Shown: positions 1 through 8,149 of the stretch, one piece after another
Position numbering within the stretch: the first letter of the stretch is position 1
How the letters are laid out: every line of letters begins with the position of its first letter
NCBI GenBank assembly: GCA_030065915.1
Contig: JASJCQ010000020.1
Span: 62,001-126,000 of the forward strand
From: Woeseiaceae bacterium
GTDB lineage: Bacteria; Pseudomonadota; Gammaproteobacteria; Steroidobacterales; Woeseiaceae
DNA length: 64,000 nt
Direction of reading: 5' to 3'
The notes under the pieces: generated by a model
The model's database searches: none
What the model saw: only the letters and a program-made list of their open reading frames with translations
What the model was told of the DNA's origin: nothing
Translations under genes and position numbers: made by a program

Positions 1-554
1 GCCACTCTGCCGGGGCTGCCGTGGCCTTAAACCTCGTGTTGAAGAATCGTGTTGCGGCCGGTCACGTCATCGGTATCAACGCGGCGCTATTGCCGTTCGG
101 GGGCACGCTCAGAAACGTGTTCTCGCCTCTGGCGCGCTTCTTCGCCAGTACCCGGCTGATGCCGAAGATGCTGGCGCGGCGTGCAACGGACAAACGAGCG
201 GTCGAAAGGGTGCTCAATGGCACCGGGTCAACGATCGATCCCGACGGTACGGAATACTATCAGCGGCTGTTCCAGCGGGAGTCGCACTTGTCGTCGGTGC
301 TGCAGATGATGGCCTCATGGGAACTGGGTCCGCTGTTAGAGGAACTCTCCGAACTGCAGGCGCGGCTGATGCTGATCGTCGGTGAGGAAGACCAGGCGGT
401 CAGTCCAAAGGAAGCCAATTCGATCGGGAAACTGCTGAACAGGACGGAAGTGCTGCGGCTGCCGGGCCTCGGCCACCTGGCGCACGAAGAGGCGCCCACG
501 CGCATCGCCGAACTGATCCGGGAGTTCATCGAAGCAGGTGAATCGAATGTATGA
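1..554 (+). CDS. bchO: BchO, Mg-chelatase-associated alpha/beta hydrolase (5' partial)
   Basis: BchO is an alpha/beta-hydrolase-fold protein encoded with the magnesium chelatase genes bchI and bchD; its exact role in Mg insertion is unsettled. The open frame runs from base 3 to the TGA at 552-554, so the N-terminal part lies upstream of the window. The nucleophile elbow (G)HSAGA is read right at the left edge, the acid-loop region GEEDQAV and the histidine region LGHLAHEE follow, all in the order expected for the fold. The stop overlaps the ATG of the next gene, which suggests coupled translation. The PGC context favours BchO over a generic hydrolase. Confidence 0.85.
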   Translation, partial: HSAGAAVALNLVLKNRVAAGHVIGINAALLPFGGTLRNVFSPLARFFASTRLMPKMLARRATDKRAVERVLNGTGSTIDPDGTEYYQRLFQRESHLSSVLQMMASWELGPLLEELSELQARLMLIVGEEDQAVSPKEANSIGKLLNRTEVLRLPGLGHLAHEEAPTRIAELIREFIEAGESNV

Positions 555-1848
555 GCTTCCGGAAACAAAGGAGCACCCGCTTCGACGCGAGCTCAATGAC
601 GAAGTTCATGCCCGTCCGCCCGACAGCCTCGCGACTCCCAGTCAGATTACCTACCTGACCCGGCTGCCGGATCGTTCGGACGGCGAACGCCCGAACGTCG
701 AAGTGCTGTCGAAATTCCTCGCCCATTTCGACGTGGCACCGCCACAAACGACCGTCAAGCATTTCGCGGCGGACATCGGTGCAGTCAGGCTGCGTTGGGA
801 GCGTCACACCGAGTACAGCCGCTACACGCTGGCGAGAAACGGCGAGCCTGAGACTCCTTTCACGCAGACGCCGGGCGACCTGATCCCCGATGCCTGGATG
901 GACAGCATCACGGGCTATCTGCTCATCGGCGTACAGGCGCAGGTCATCCGCATGGACGACTGGCGCGACAGGCTCGATGAGATCAGCGCGACGTTCTTCG
1001 ATGGCAACGTCCTGGTCGGATCCGTCGTCGCCGACGATGGCGCGGTCGCATTGACAGACCTGCGAATCCATGGCGATGGCATGAGCCGGATACTGTTGAT
1101 CAATGAGGCCATGAGCGAACAACAGACCGGGCGCGTCATGCAGCGGCTGCTCGAGATCGAGACCTACCGCATGATGTCGCTACTGGCGCTGCCCGTGGCA
1201 CAACAGCTGACACCGGTGCTCGACGAAAGCGAGGAGGAGCTGACCCTGATCGGCGAAGCACTCGTCGACGCGGAGATGAACCAGGAACAGGCTTTGCTGG
1301 AGCGACTGACCCGTCTGTCAGCCACCAGTCAGCACCGCCACCTGCGAAGCAATTATCGCTTCGATGCGGCCGATGCCTACTACGAGATCGTTCTCCAGCG
1401 TATCCATGAGCTGCGAGAAACGCGCATTGTCGGCGTGCAGACCTTCGAGGAGTTCACAAACCGACGACTGGCGCCGGCGGTCAAGACTTACCGCGCCGTG
1501 TCGCGACGGCAGCAGTCGATACTCGAACAGATGGCCAGGGCGACCAAGCTCCTGTCGACGCGGATCGATATTGCCCGCCAGCGGCAAAACCAGTCACTGT
1601 TAGCATCGATGAATCGCCGAGTGAAAACGCAGTTGCGTTTGCAGGCGACGGTGGAGGGTTTGTCGGTAGCGGCGGTAACCTACTATATCGTTGGGCTGAT
1701 TAACCTGTTGGCCAAAGGCCTGGTCGACTCGGGCTTGCCCGTCAGCCCTGCAATTGTGACCGGTGTTAGTATTCCCATAGTGGCGACATCGGTGTACATG
1801 GCGGTTCGGCGCTTGCGGAAGAAGATCTCCGCCGAGGAATCGGAATGA
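547..1848 (+). CDS. DUF3422 family membrane-anchored protein
   Basis: The protein of about 433 residues opens with LPETKEHPLRRELNDEVHARPP, a signature start of the DUF3422 family, for which I know no established function. A long soluble, partly coiled part (about residues 1-360) is followed by two hydrophobic segments near the C terminus, so it is probably anchored in the inner membrane with a short basic tail. The ATG at 547 overlaps the bchO stop. A GTG at 538 in the same frame is a less likely start. Its place between bchO and crtB suggests co-expression with pigment genes, but nothing in the sequence shows a photosynthetic role. Confidence 0.85.
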   Translation: MYELPETKEHPLRRELNDEVHARPPDSLATPSQITYLTRLPDRSDGERPNVEVLSKFLAHFDVAPPQTTVKHFAADIGAVRLRWERHTEYSRYTLARNGEPETPFTQTPGDLIPDAWMDSITGYLLIGVQAQVIRMDDWRDRLDEISATFFDGNVLVGSVVADDGAVALTDLRIHGDGMSRILLINEAMSEQQTGRVMQRLLEIETYRMMSLLALPVAQQLTPVLDESEEELTLIGEALVDAEMNQEQALLERLTRLSATSQHRHLRSNYRFDAADAYYEIVLQRIHELRETRIVGVQTFEEFTNRRLAPAVKTYRAVSRRQQSILEQMARATKLLSTRIDIARQRQNQSLLASMNRRVKTQLRLQATVEGLSVAAVTYYIVGLINLLAKGLVDSGLPVSPAIVTGVSIPIVATSVYMAVRRLRKKISAEESE

Positions 1849-1891
1849 ACAACGTCCCGCCATCGAGACTTACACTCAAGGATCTGCGATC

Positions 1892-2830
1892 GTGAAGAAT
1901 CTGAAAGACACCCTGAGCAGGGACGCCGACCGATCGGATTGCCGCAACATTCTGCGCCATGGCTCACACTCATTCTATGCGGCCTCGCTGCTGATGCCGG
2001 ATGAATATTGCGAGCCCATCACCGCGCTGTACGCGTTCTGTCGAATCGCTGACGACGCCGTTGACCTTGCCGAGGATCCTGCACTCGGACTGTCTTGCGT
2101 TCGCGACCGCCTCGAGCGGGTGTACGCCGGTTGCCCGATTGACTCTCCCGTGGACAGGACGTTTTCCGAGGTTGTGCGCAGGTATCAAATCCCGCAGGAA
2201 CTGCCCGGCGCTTTGATTGAAGGGTTTGAATGGGACGTCCAGGGCCGGCGCTACGAGTCATTATCCGATACCTACGCCTACTGCACCCGTGTTGCCGGGA
2301 CCGTCGGTGTCATGATGTCTATGCTGATGGGTGTTCGCGATACGGACGTGCTGAGCCGCGCCTGCGACCTCGGTGTTGCGATGCAACTTACGAACATTGC
2401 CAGGGATGTGGGTGAGGACGCGCGCAATGGGCGCATCTACCTGCCGCTGGAACTGCTGCGCCAGCACGGCGTTGACGAGGAGTCGTGGCTCGCGAATCCA
2501 CGCCCGGGTAAAGGCATCAGCAAGACGCTGAAGCAAATCCTGGAGATTGCCGACAGGCACTACCAGCGTTCAGAATGGGGCATAAGCCGCCTGCCGCTTG
2601 GCGTACGACCGAGCATATTCGCGGCCCGCTCCATTTATGCAGAGATCGGTCGGGAGGTCGAACGTAACGCTTACGATTCGGTGACGCAGCGGGCCTACGT
2701 GAACAAACGCCGCAAGGCCGTGCTACTCGCGCGCGCGGTTCGTAAGGCCTTCAAATCGCACAAACAGGACCATGCGCCGCCACTTCGCGAGACCCGGTTC
2801 CTGCTGGACGCGGTGGCACAGACCTGTTGA
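1892..2830 (+). CDS. crtB: 15-cis-phytoene synthase
   Basis: CrtB condenses two geranylgeranyl diphosphates head-to-head to phytoene, the first committed carotenoid step. The 312-residue protein has both Asp-rich substrate-Mg motifs of the squalene/phytoene synthase family: DDAVD at residues 54-58 and QLTNIARDVGED at about 165-176, the latter followed by GRIYLP. Length is typical. The start is GTG at 1892 with a weak AAGGA element about ten bases upstream. The stop TGA overlaps the ATG of the following microprotein gene, so the two are probably translationally coupled. It belongs to the crtBC-EF part of the PGC. Confidence 0.95.
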   Translation: MKNLKDTLSRDADRSDCRNILRHGSHSFYAASLLMPDEYCEPITALYAFCRIADDAVDLAEDPALGLSCVRDRLERVYAGCPIDSPVDRTFSEVVRRYQIPQELPGALIEGFEWDVQGRRYESLSDTYAYCTRVAGTVGVMMSMLMGVRDTDVLSRACDLGVAMQLTNIARDVGEDARNGRIYLPLELLRQHGVDEESWLANPRPGKGISKTLKQILEIADRHYQRSEWGISRLPLGVRPSIFAARSIYAEIGREVERNAYDSVTQRAYVNKRRKAVLLARAVRKAFKSHKQDHAPPLRETRFLLDAVAQTC

Positions 2831-2994
2831 TGGACCTTGGTTTTCTAAAGGCCCTGTTTTTCAGTCTGCCGGTTCTGATCTTCGTAATCTGGCAATTGAT
2901 CAGCGTTTCCAGGGAGCTGGAGGTCGATCGCAAGAGCGACGAAGCGGCGGCAGGCGAGTCAGCGGATTCGAGGCATTCGGAACGGCAGCAGTAG
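2830..2994 (+). CDS. 54-residue single-span membrane microprotein
   Basis: This short gene reads MDLGFLKALFFSLPVLIFVI and then WQLISVSRELEVDRKSD, ending in a polar, Ala/Glu-rich tail. It has one hydrophobic helix (about residues 4-24) followed by a charged C-terminal stretch, probably N-out or N-in bitopic in the inner membrane. The ATG overlaps the crtB stop in the arrangement TGATG, which strongly suggests a real, coupled gene. Its 3' end overlaps the 3' end of the convergent crtC by 36 bases. In Rhodobacter-type clusters tspO occupies the crtB-crtC junction; this product is far too short to be TspO. I do not recognise the family. Confidence 0.7.
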   Translation: MDLGFLKALFFSLPVLIFVIWQLISVSRELEVDRKSDEAAAGESADSRHSERQQ

Positions 2995-3918
2995 TCTGAC
3001 CCAGCGCGCCTGGAAGCGGTCCAGGTCGAGGTACTCGTGCATCGTATCTCCCTCGAATGCCGTATCCGTCAGTATAGAACGCGTATAAAAAGGTGTGTCT
3101 TCGAGATCTCTCAACGCCCGTGGCGTCTTACCGCAGCATGCGTCGCGACGGACCCGCCAGAGACCAGGCCTCAGGCTAACAGTGTCCGGTAAGGGCACTT
3201 CTTCGACAGGCGCGGAATCAGAAAACCGGACCGATGCGGCTCGACGAGTGCCGTCTCGCAATGTGATTGAGTAGGTCACCTCACTGTGATGTCTGTCCTC
3301 GCGTCGTGTCCAGCTCCACCCCCTGAAGTCCTCCTCAAGCGCGCGGCTGCCGCTGTTCGTGTCAAAGTACCCATGCCCTCGCCACGAGAGTGTCGGCGAT
3401 TCCATCTCCACATCGATTTCCGATGACGGAGCGACAGGCCTCCAGCGATGGCAGTCGTTCGGTTCGAGGTAGAACCCGTCCGCGTTCAAGAAGCGCGGAC
3501 GAACCGTGACTCGACCCCGCACCTTCTGGCCGAAAGGAGAAGCTCGCTCGTCAATGTCGATCACCAGCTCATCGCCGCTCCACATCATTCGGCTTCGACC
3601 GACACGAAAGAACTCGACGTCGCGTTCGACGGAACGCTTGCTCCGCTCCGTCATACACCAGCGCCCGCCGCGGCGACGATACAGTCCGACGTTGATGGCA
3701 CAGTGCTCCAGCGGATCCGCATCGCCGCGCTGGCGAGCCGCATAGTAGTAGGGCGAGAAGACACTGCCGATAAAACCGATCACAACGATGCCGTTGTCAC
3801 CGTCGTCGCTGATGCCGTCGACATACCACCAACGATAACCATTGACGGGTACAGCGCTGCTGAAATCGGTTCTCAGAGTGTCGGAGCGATAACGGTGCAG
3901 CTGCTCAAAATCGGTCAT
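2959..3918 (-). CDS. crtC: Carotenoid 1,2-hydratase (hydroxyneurosporene synthase)
   Basis: CrtC adds water across the 1,2 double bond of neurosporene/lycopene-type acyclic carotenoids, giving tertiary 1-hydroxy end groups on the way to spheroidene or spirilloxanthin. The 319-residue product matches CrtC in length and in its many Trp/Arg-rich segments, such as YRWWYVDGISDDG near the N terminus and GHGYFDTNSGSRALEEDF near residue 180. No signal peptide is evident. The gene is divergent from crtE, and the shared intergenic region has PpsR/CrtJ-type palindromes. Its end runs into the microprotein gene from the other strand. Together with crtD and crtF it defines the spirilloxanthin branch. Confidence 0.93.
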   Translation of the reverse strand: MTDFEQLHRYRSDTLRTDFSSAVPVNGYRWWYVDGISDDGDNGIVVIGFIGSVFSPYYYAARQRGDADPLEHCAINVGLYRRRGGRWCMTERSKRSVERDVEFFRVGRSRMMWSGDELVIDIDERASPFGQKVRGRVTVRPRFLNADGFYLEPNDCHRWRPVAPSSEIDVEMESPTLSWRGHGYFDTNSGSRALEEDFRGWSWTRREDRHHSEVTYSITLRDGTRRAASVRFSDSAPVEEVPLPDTVSLRPGLWRVRRDACCGKTPRALRDLEDTPFYTRSILTDTAFEGDTMHEYLDLDRFQARWVRLLLPFRMPRIR

Positions 3919-3975
3919 AGGTGCTCTGGCTAGTCCGGTTCGGGCGCTCGCCGATATTGACGGACACTGTGCAAA

Positions 3976-3993
3976 TGTCTATTGTAACTTACA
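3976..3993. promoter_or_regulatory. PpsR/CrtJ-type palindrome 1 (TGT-N12-ACA)
   Basis: TGTCTATTGTAACTTACA fits the TGT-N12-ACA consensus exactly. Known PpsR/CrtJ repressors bind paired copies of this motif at crt, bch and puc promoters. It lies between divergent crtC and crtE and overlaps a possible crtE minus-10 element (TATTGT, 3980-3985; minus-35 TTGACG, 3957-3962; spacer 17). No ppsR gene is in the window. Confidence 0.75.
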
Positions 3994-4000
3994 ATTTACA
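3983..4000. promoter_or_regulatory. PpsR/CrtJ-type palindrome 2 (TGT-N12-ACA)
   Basis: TGTAACTTACAATTTACA is a second exact TGT-N12-ACA match, overlapping the first by 11 bases. A third, degenerate copy (TGA-N12-ACA) lies at 4002-4019. The cluster fits repression of both crtC and crtE under high oxygen or light, as known for PpsR/CrtJ in alphaproteobacteria; extension to this organism is inference. Confidence 0.7.
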
Positions 4001-4040
4001 CTGACAATATAAATTGACACATTCTCAATGGAGAGCCGTG

Positions 4041-4913
4041 ATGGACGTTGATTCCCGAATCAACGCGGCGCTTAATAATGCGCTGCATTCCTCGAAAGGT
4101 CCGGCCTGTCCGCCGGGGCTAGCGGATGCCATGGAGTATGCGGTCTTCCCCGGTGGTCATCGAATCCGGCCCAGGCTCTGTTTCGCCGTCGCCATGGCGC
4201 ATGAGGAGCCGGACGCCGCCGTGCTCGACGCGGCCGTCAGCAGCATCGAATTGCTGCATTGCGCCTCGCTCGTTCACGACGACATGCCTTGTTTCGACAA
4301 CGCGGACATGCGCCGCGGCAAACCCGCTGTTCACGTGGAATTCGGTGAGTCGCTGGCGTTGCTTTGTGGCGACGCGCTGATCGTTCATGCGTTCCAGGTC
4401 CTCGCGGGCGTCGCACCGGTCGCGCCGCGTCGCGTGGCGAATCTGCTCGGCGTCGTCAGTCAGGGCGTCGGTGCGCCCGATGGCATCGTGGCCGGCCAGG
4501 CCTGGGAGTGTGAGACTTCTAGAAACCTCCGCGACTACCAGCGCGGCAAGACCGGCGTTCTCTTCGCTGCGGCAACCATGGCCGGTGCTGCCGCCGCCGG
4601 TGCTCCACACGAGGATTGGTTCGCGCTCGGTGAGTCGATGGGAGAGGCCTACCAGGTAGCCGACGATCTGCTCGATCGTTTCGGCACGGCCGAAGTGATC
4701 GGCAAGCCGGTGGGTCGGGACGCACAACTGGATCGTTCCAATGCCGTATCCGAGATGGGTGTTGACGGCGCGTCACAGCGTCTGAGTGACATTATCGACG
4801 AGATGATCGAAACGATCCCGGACTGTCCCGGTCGCAGGGGTCTGAGTGACCTGATCCGGGTTGAAGCGACCCGCTTCACCGAGCTCGCTCTGCGCGCCCG
4901 CCAGGCAGCCTGA
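4041..4913 (+). CDS. crtE: Geranylgeranyl diphosphate synthase
   Basis: CrtE elongates isoprenoid diphosphates to the C20 precursor used for carotenoids and for the bacteriochlorophyll tail. The 290-residue protein has the first Asp-rich motif HDDMPCFDNADMRRG (Asp 80, 81 and 86) and the second, DDLLD, at about 208-212, as in short-chain prenyltransferases. In the first motif one Asp of the common DDMPCMDDDDLRRG form is replaced (FDNAD). The ATG at 4041 is chosen because GGAGA lies six bases upstream; the frame is open further upstream to a TTG at 4014. It heads the crtEF-bchCXYZ-puf superoperon. Confidence 0.93.
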   Translation: MDVDSRINAALNNALHSSKGPACPPGLADAMEYAVFPGGHRIRPRLCFAVAMAHEEPDAAVLDAAVSSIELLHCASLVHDDMPCFDNADMRRGKPAVHVEFGESLALLCGDALIVHAFQVLAGVAPVAPRRVANLLGVVSQGVGAPDGIVAGQAWECETSRNLRDYQRGKTGVLFAAATMAGAAAAGAPHEDWFALGESMGEAYQVADDLLDRFGTAEVIGKPVGRDAQLDRSNAVSEMGVDGASQRLSDIIDEMIETIPDCPGRRGLSDLIRVEATRFTELALRARQAA

Positions 4914-4940
4914 TTCCAGGCCCGAAGGGCGAGATCTCGC

Positions 4941-6044
4941 GTGGCTCCGGCGCCTTTTTTCAATCTCCGAAACCGGCTGCTGAGCAGTGCATCCTTTCGA
5001 CGGAAGGCAGAAAAACTTCCGTTTGGTCAATGGCTTGCACGTCGGCACGCGGGCAGGTTGTTTCGAATTGCCGGGGGCTTTATCCATACCCAGGTCTTGC
5101 TGTCCTGTGTGCGCCTCAATCTGTTTGAAATCCTGAGGCCGCGGCCGCTGACCACGGCAGAGCTCGCCGCTCGAACACAGATTCCCGAGGACAGGTTGCG
5201 ACATCTCCTGGCCGCTGCGGCTGCGCTGGACCTCCTCAAGCGCCGTCGTCGTGACCGGTTCGGACTGGGCCCGTTGGGTGCCGCAATGAATGAGAACGAA
5301 GCCGTCACCGCCTTTGTCCTGCACCACGATGCGTTCTACCAGGATCTCATCGATCCGGTTGCGCTGTTTGCAGGAACGGCTGAAACACGAATGTCGTCGT
5401 TGTGGTCCTATGCGACCGCAAGAACGACGGACAATCTCGAGCGCGACGACGTTCGCGCATACACGAAGCTGATGAGTGAATCGCAATCGATGGTAGCCGA
5501 GCAGGTGCTCGACGCGTTCTCGTTTGCGGAGAGTAAGAGCCTGATCGACATCGGTGGTGGCAGCGGCGCATTCGCAAAGGCAGTCGCGGCGCGTTGGCCA
5601 GAGCTCGCGATTACCGTCGCCGACCTACCGCCCGTCGCCGATATCGCGCGACAAAGCATGCTTGACGAGGGCCTCGAGCGACGTATCGACGTCATCGGCA
5701 TCGATGCCACGAGCGGAGACATTCCCGGCACCTATGACGTCGTCAGTCTTGTGCGCATTATTCACGACCACGATGACGACCGGGCGTTGCAGATACTGAG
5801 AACTGCACGTGCTGCGCTGTCCGAGGGCGGCCGCCTGTTACTCGCCGAGCCTATGGCGGCTCGCAACCTTGCTGGCGTCCTTAACGATGCGTATTTCCAG
5901 GTCTATCTGCTGGCTATGGGGAGCGGTCGACCCAGGCGGTCCGGAGAACTCAAAAGACTCCTGAAAGAGGCCGGTTTCAGCAGCGTCAAGCGATGCAAGA
6001 CCCGGGTTCCGCTGATCACCAGCGTTCTGGTCGCCAGGCCCTGA
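4941..6044 (+). CDS. crtF: Carotenoid 1-hydroxyl O-methyltransferase
   Basis: CrtF transfers a methyl group from S-adenosylmethionine to the tertiary hydroxyl made by CrtC, forming the methoxy end groups of spheroidene and spirilloxanthin. The 367-residue product has a dimerisation/winged-helix N-terminal half (TTAELAARTQIPEDRLRHLL, residues 71-90) and the SAM motif LIDIGGGSGAFA near residues 201-212, as in the O-methyltransferase type 2 family. The start is a GTG at 4941, 27 bases after crtE. Position between crtE and bchC matches other purple bacterial clusters. Confidence 0.92.
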   Translation: MAPAPFFNLRNRLLSSASFRRKAEKLPFGQWLARRHAGRLFRIAGGFIHTQVLLSCVRLNLFEILRPRPLTTAELAARTQIPEDRLRHLLAAAAALDLLKRRRRDRFGLGPLGAAMNENEAVTAFVLHHDAFYQDLIDPVALFAGTAETRMSSLWSYATARTTDNLERDDVRAYTKLMSESQSMVAEQVLDAFSFAESKSLIDIGGGSGAFAKAVAARWPELAITVADLPPVADIARQSMLDEGLERRIDVIGIDATSGDIPGTYDVVSLVRIIHDHDDDRALQILRTARAALSEGGRLLLAEPMAARNLAGVLNDAYFQVYLLAMGSGRPRRSGELKRLLKEAGFSSVKRCKTRVPLITSVLVARP

Positions 6045-6053
6045 CGTCCAGGT

Positions 6054-6071
6054 TGTAAACAAATATTGACA
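6054..6071. promoter_or_regulatory. PpsR/CrtJ-type palindrome upstream of bchC
   Basis: TGTAAACAAATATTGACA fits TGT-N12-ACA exactly and overlaps a good minus-35 (TTGACA, 6066-6071). A possible minus-10 (TAAACT, 6088-6093) sits 16 bases downstream, just before the bchC ATG at 6101. That would give a very short or absent leader. The bchC promoter is a classical CrtJ target in Rhodobacter; here the role is inferred. Confidence 0.72.
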
Positions 6072-6100
6072 ATAATAGTAGTCAGAGTAAACTGACACCG

Positions 6101-7078
6101 ATGGTTAGCGAACCTGAAATAAAGGGGGAAAGCGGCCACGTTTCAGCGCAAGCGGTCGTATTCGAGAAACCGCAGGCGCTGGCGGTCCGTCAGCTTGATC
6201 TCAAGCCACCAGAGAGCGGTCAGGTCATCGTCGATGTCGAATGGACCGGCATCAGTACAGGCACCGAAAAGCTGCTGTGGAGCGGGCGAATGCCTGCGTT
6301 TCCCGGTATGGGCTATCCGTTGGTTCCCGGCTACGAAACGGTCGGGCGAGTCGCGGCTGCGGGCCCTGAAGTATCCGTTCGCGTCGGTGACCGCGTCTTC
6401 GTATCGGGCGCTTCCTGCTATGGCGACATTCGCGGGTTGTTTGGCGGCGCGTCATCGCGTTTGGTGGTCGACGAGCAAAAGCTGATTCCCGTCGGTGAGG
6501 ATCTCGAAGAGGAGGCCATACTCCTGGCGCTCGCGGCGACCGCTCACCACGCGCTAATGACCGGCGACGCATCTCGTCTGCCCGAACTCATTGTTGGTCA
6601 CGGCGTTCTCGGCCGATTGTTGGCGAGACTGACGGCGGCGCTTGGTGGTGTCTCTCCTGTCGTCTGGGAGGCCGATGAACGTCGGATGACCGGCTCGATG
6701 GACTACGACGTCGTTCTCCCTGGCGATGACGAACGCAGAGACTATGGTCGAATCATCGATGCCAGTGGAGACTCCGGCATTCTGGATACCGTCACGCAGC
6801 ATCTCGCTCCGTCCGGCGAGATTGTGCTGGCGGGTTTCTATGCTCAACCACTGTCGTTCAACTTCGCACCCGCTTTTATGCGCGAAGCCACCATTCGCAT
6901 AGCCGCGGAATGGCAACCAACTGACCTGAGAAGTGTGCGGTCGCTGATAGCAAGCGGTGCGCTGTCGCTCGATGGTCTGATCACACATCGATCGAGCGCT
7001 CAGGACGCACACACGGCCTATCCCACTGCGTTCACTGATCCCGATTGTCTGAAGATGGTCCTGGACTGGAGGTCCTGA
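6101..7078 (+). CDS. bchC: BchC, bacteriochlorophyllide a dehydrogenase
   Basis: BchC oxidises the 3-hydroxyethyl group of bacteriochlorophyllide to the 3-acetyl group that marks bacteriochlorophyll a. The 325-residue protein is of the medium-chain dehydrogenase fold, with the start region QAVVFEKPQALAVRQLDL and the motif WTGISTGTEKLLWSGRMP typical of BchC, then MGYPLVPGYETVGRV. A Rossmann part follows (LIVGHGVLGRLLARL). The ATG at 6101 has no clear ribosome site, in keeping with the closely placed promoter. The stop overlaps the bchX start (ATGA). Confidence 0.95.
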   Translation: MVSEPEIKGESGHVSAQAVVFEKPQALAVRQLDLKPPESGQVIVDVEWTGISTGTEKLLWSGRMPAFPGMGYPLVPGYETVGRVAAAGPEVSVRVGDRVFVSGASCYGDIRGLFGGASSRLVVDEQKLIPVGEDLEEEAILLALAATAHHALMTGDASRLPELIVGHGVLGRLLARLTAALGGVSPVVWEADERRMTGSMDYDVVLPGDDERRDYGRIIDASGDSGILDTVTQHLAPSGEIVLAGFYAQPLSFNFAPAFMREATIRIAAEWQPTDLRSVRSLIASGALSLDGLITHRSSAQDAHTAYPTAFTDPDCLKMVLDWRS

Positions 7079-8100
7079 TGCTCGACCGAAAACAAGCCAA
7101 AGAACACAAGATCGATCCGCAGATTCAGATGCGAGACCGGCTGAGAGAAGAAGCATCGATAGATCCGGACCCGGTGTCGACGAGCGAGCCGGCGAAAGAG
7201 ACGCAGGTCATCGCGATTTACGGCAAGGGCGGCATAGGTAAGAGTTTCACGCTGTCGAACCTGTCTTACATGATGGCCCAGCAGGGCAAAAAGGTGCTGC
7301 TCATCGGCTGCGATCCGAAGAGCGACACGACGTCGTTGCTGTTTGGCGGCAAGAGTTGTCCGACCATTATCGAGACCTCGTCGAAGAAGAAAGCCTCCGG
7401 CGAAGAAGTCGAGATTGGTGATGTCTGCTTCAAGCGCGACGGTGTCTTCGCGATGGAACTCGGCGGCCCCGAGGTCGGAAGAGGCTGCGGCGGCCGCGGC
7501 ATAATCCACGGGTTTGAGCTGCTCGAGAAACTCGGTTTCCACGACTGGGATTTCGACTACGTCCTGCTCGATTTTCTCGGTGACGTCGTCTGCGGCGGAT
7601 TCGGTCTGCCGATTGCTCGCGACATGTGCCAGAAGGTCATCGTCGTGGGTTCGAACGACCTGCAGTCGCTGTACGTGGCAAACAATGTCTGCTCAGCCGT
7701 CCAGTACTTCAGAAAGCTGGGCGGCAACGTCGGTGTGGCCGGCATGGTGATCAACAAGGACGACGGAACGGGTGAGGCGGCAAAGTTCGCCGAGTCCGTT
7801 GGCATCCCTGTCCTTTCCGCGATTCCGGCCGACGACGACATCCGCAAGAAGAGCGCGAACTACGAAATTATCGGGCGTCCGGAAACGCAGTGGGCCGGGC
7901 TGTTCGAGCAGCTGGCTGAAGGCGTTGCCGAGGCGCCGCCGCTACTGCCTGAGCCACTCGATCAGGATGGTTTGCTCGGCTTGTTTGACGGCAACGACGA
8001 GAGCGCCAGCGGACAGCTTACACCGGCGACGGCGGAGGACATGTGCGGCAAGAACTTCACGGCGAAACCTTCACTGGAAGTGGTTTACGACGAGGCTTAG
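7078..8100 (+). CDS. bchX: BchX, chlorophyllide reductase iron protein
   Basis: BchX is the NifH/BchL-like ATPase that passes electrons to BchYZ in chlorophyllide a reductase, which reduces the B ring to make bacteriochlorin. The 340-residue product has the P-loop YGKGGIGKS (about residues 48-56), the switch region GCDPKSDTT, and Cys residues in GRGCGGRG and DVVCGGFG that should hold the bridging 4Fe-4S cluster of the dimer. The ATG at 7078 overlaps the bchC stop and has GGAGG five bases upstream. Confidence 0.97.
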   Translation: MLDRKQAKEHKIDPQIQMRDRLREEASIDPDPVSTSEPAKETQVIAIYGKGGIGKSFTLSNLSYMMAQQGKKVLLIGCDPKSDTTSLLFGGKSCPTIIETSSKKKASGEEVEIGDVCFKRDGVFAMELGGPEVGRGCGGRGIIHGFELLEKLGFHDWDFDYVLLDFLGDVVCGGFGLPIARDMCQKVIVVGSNDLQSLYVANNVCSAVQYFRKLGGNVGVAGMVINKDDGTGEAAKFAESVGIPVLSAIPADDDIRKKSANYEIIGRPETQWAGLFEQLAEGVAEAPPLLPEPLDQDGLLGLFDGNDESASGQLTPATAEDMCGKNFTAKPSLEVVYDEA

Positions 8101-8149
8101 GCGAAGTCAGTCAAAACGGTCGGGCAGGAAAATTACAACTAAAGAGTGC

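Noticed and set aside
7772-8149. Upstream extension of the bchY frame
   Set aside because: It overlaps bchX in another frame and its translation is Arg/Ser-rich; BchY homology begins at the ATG at 8150.
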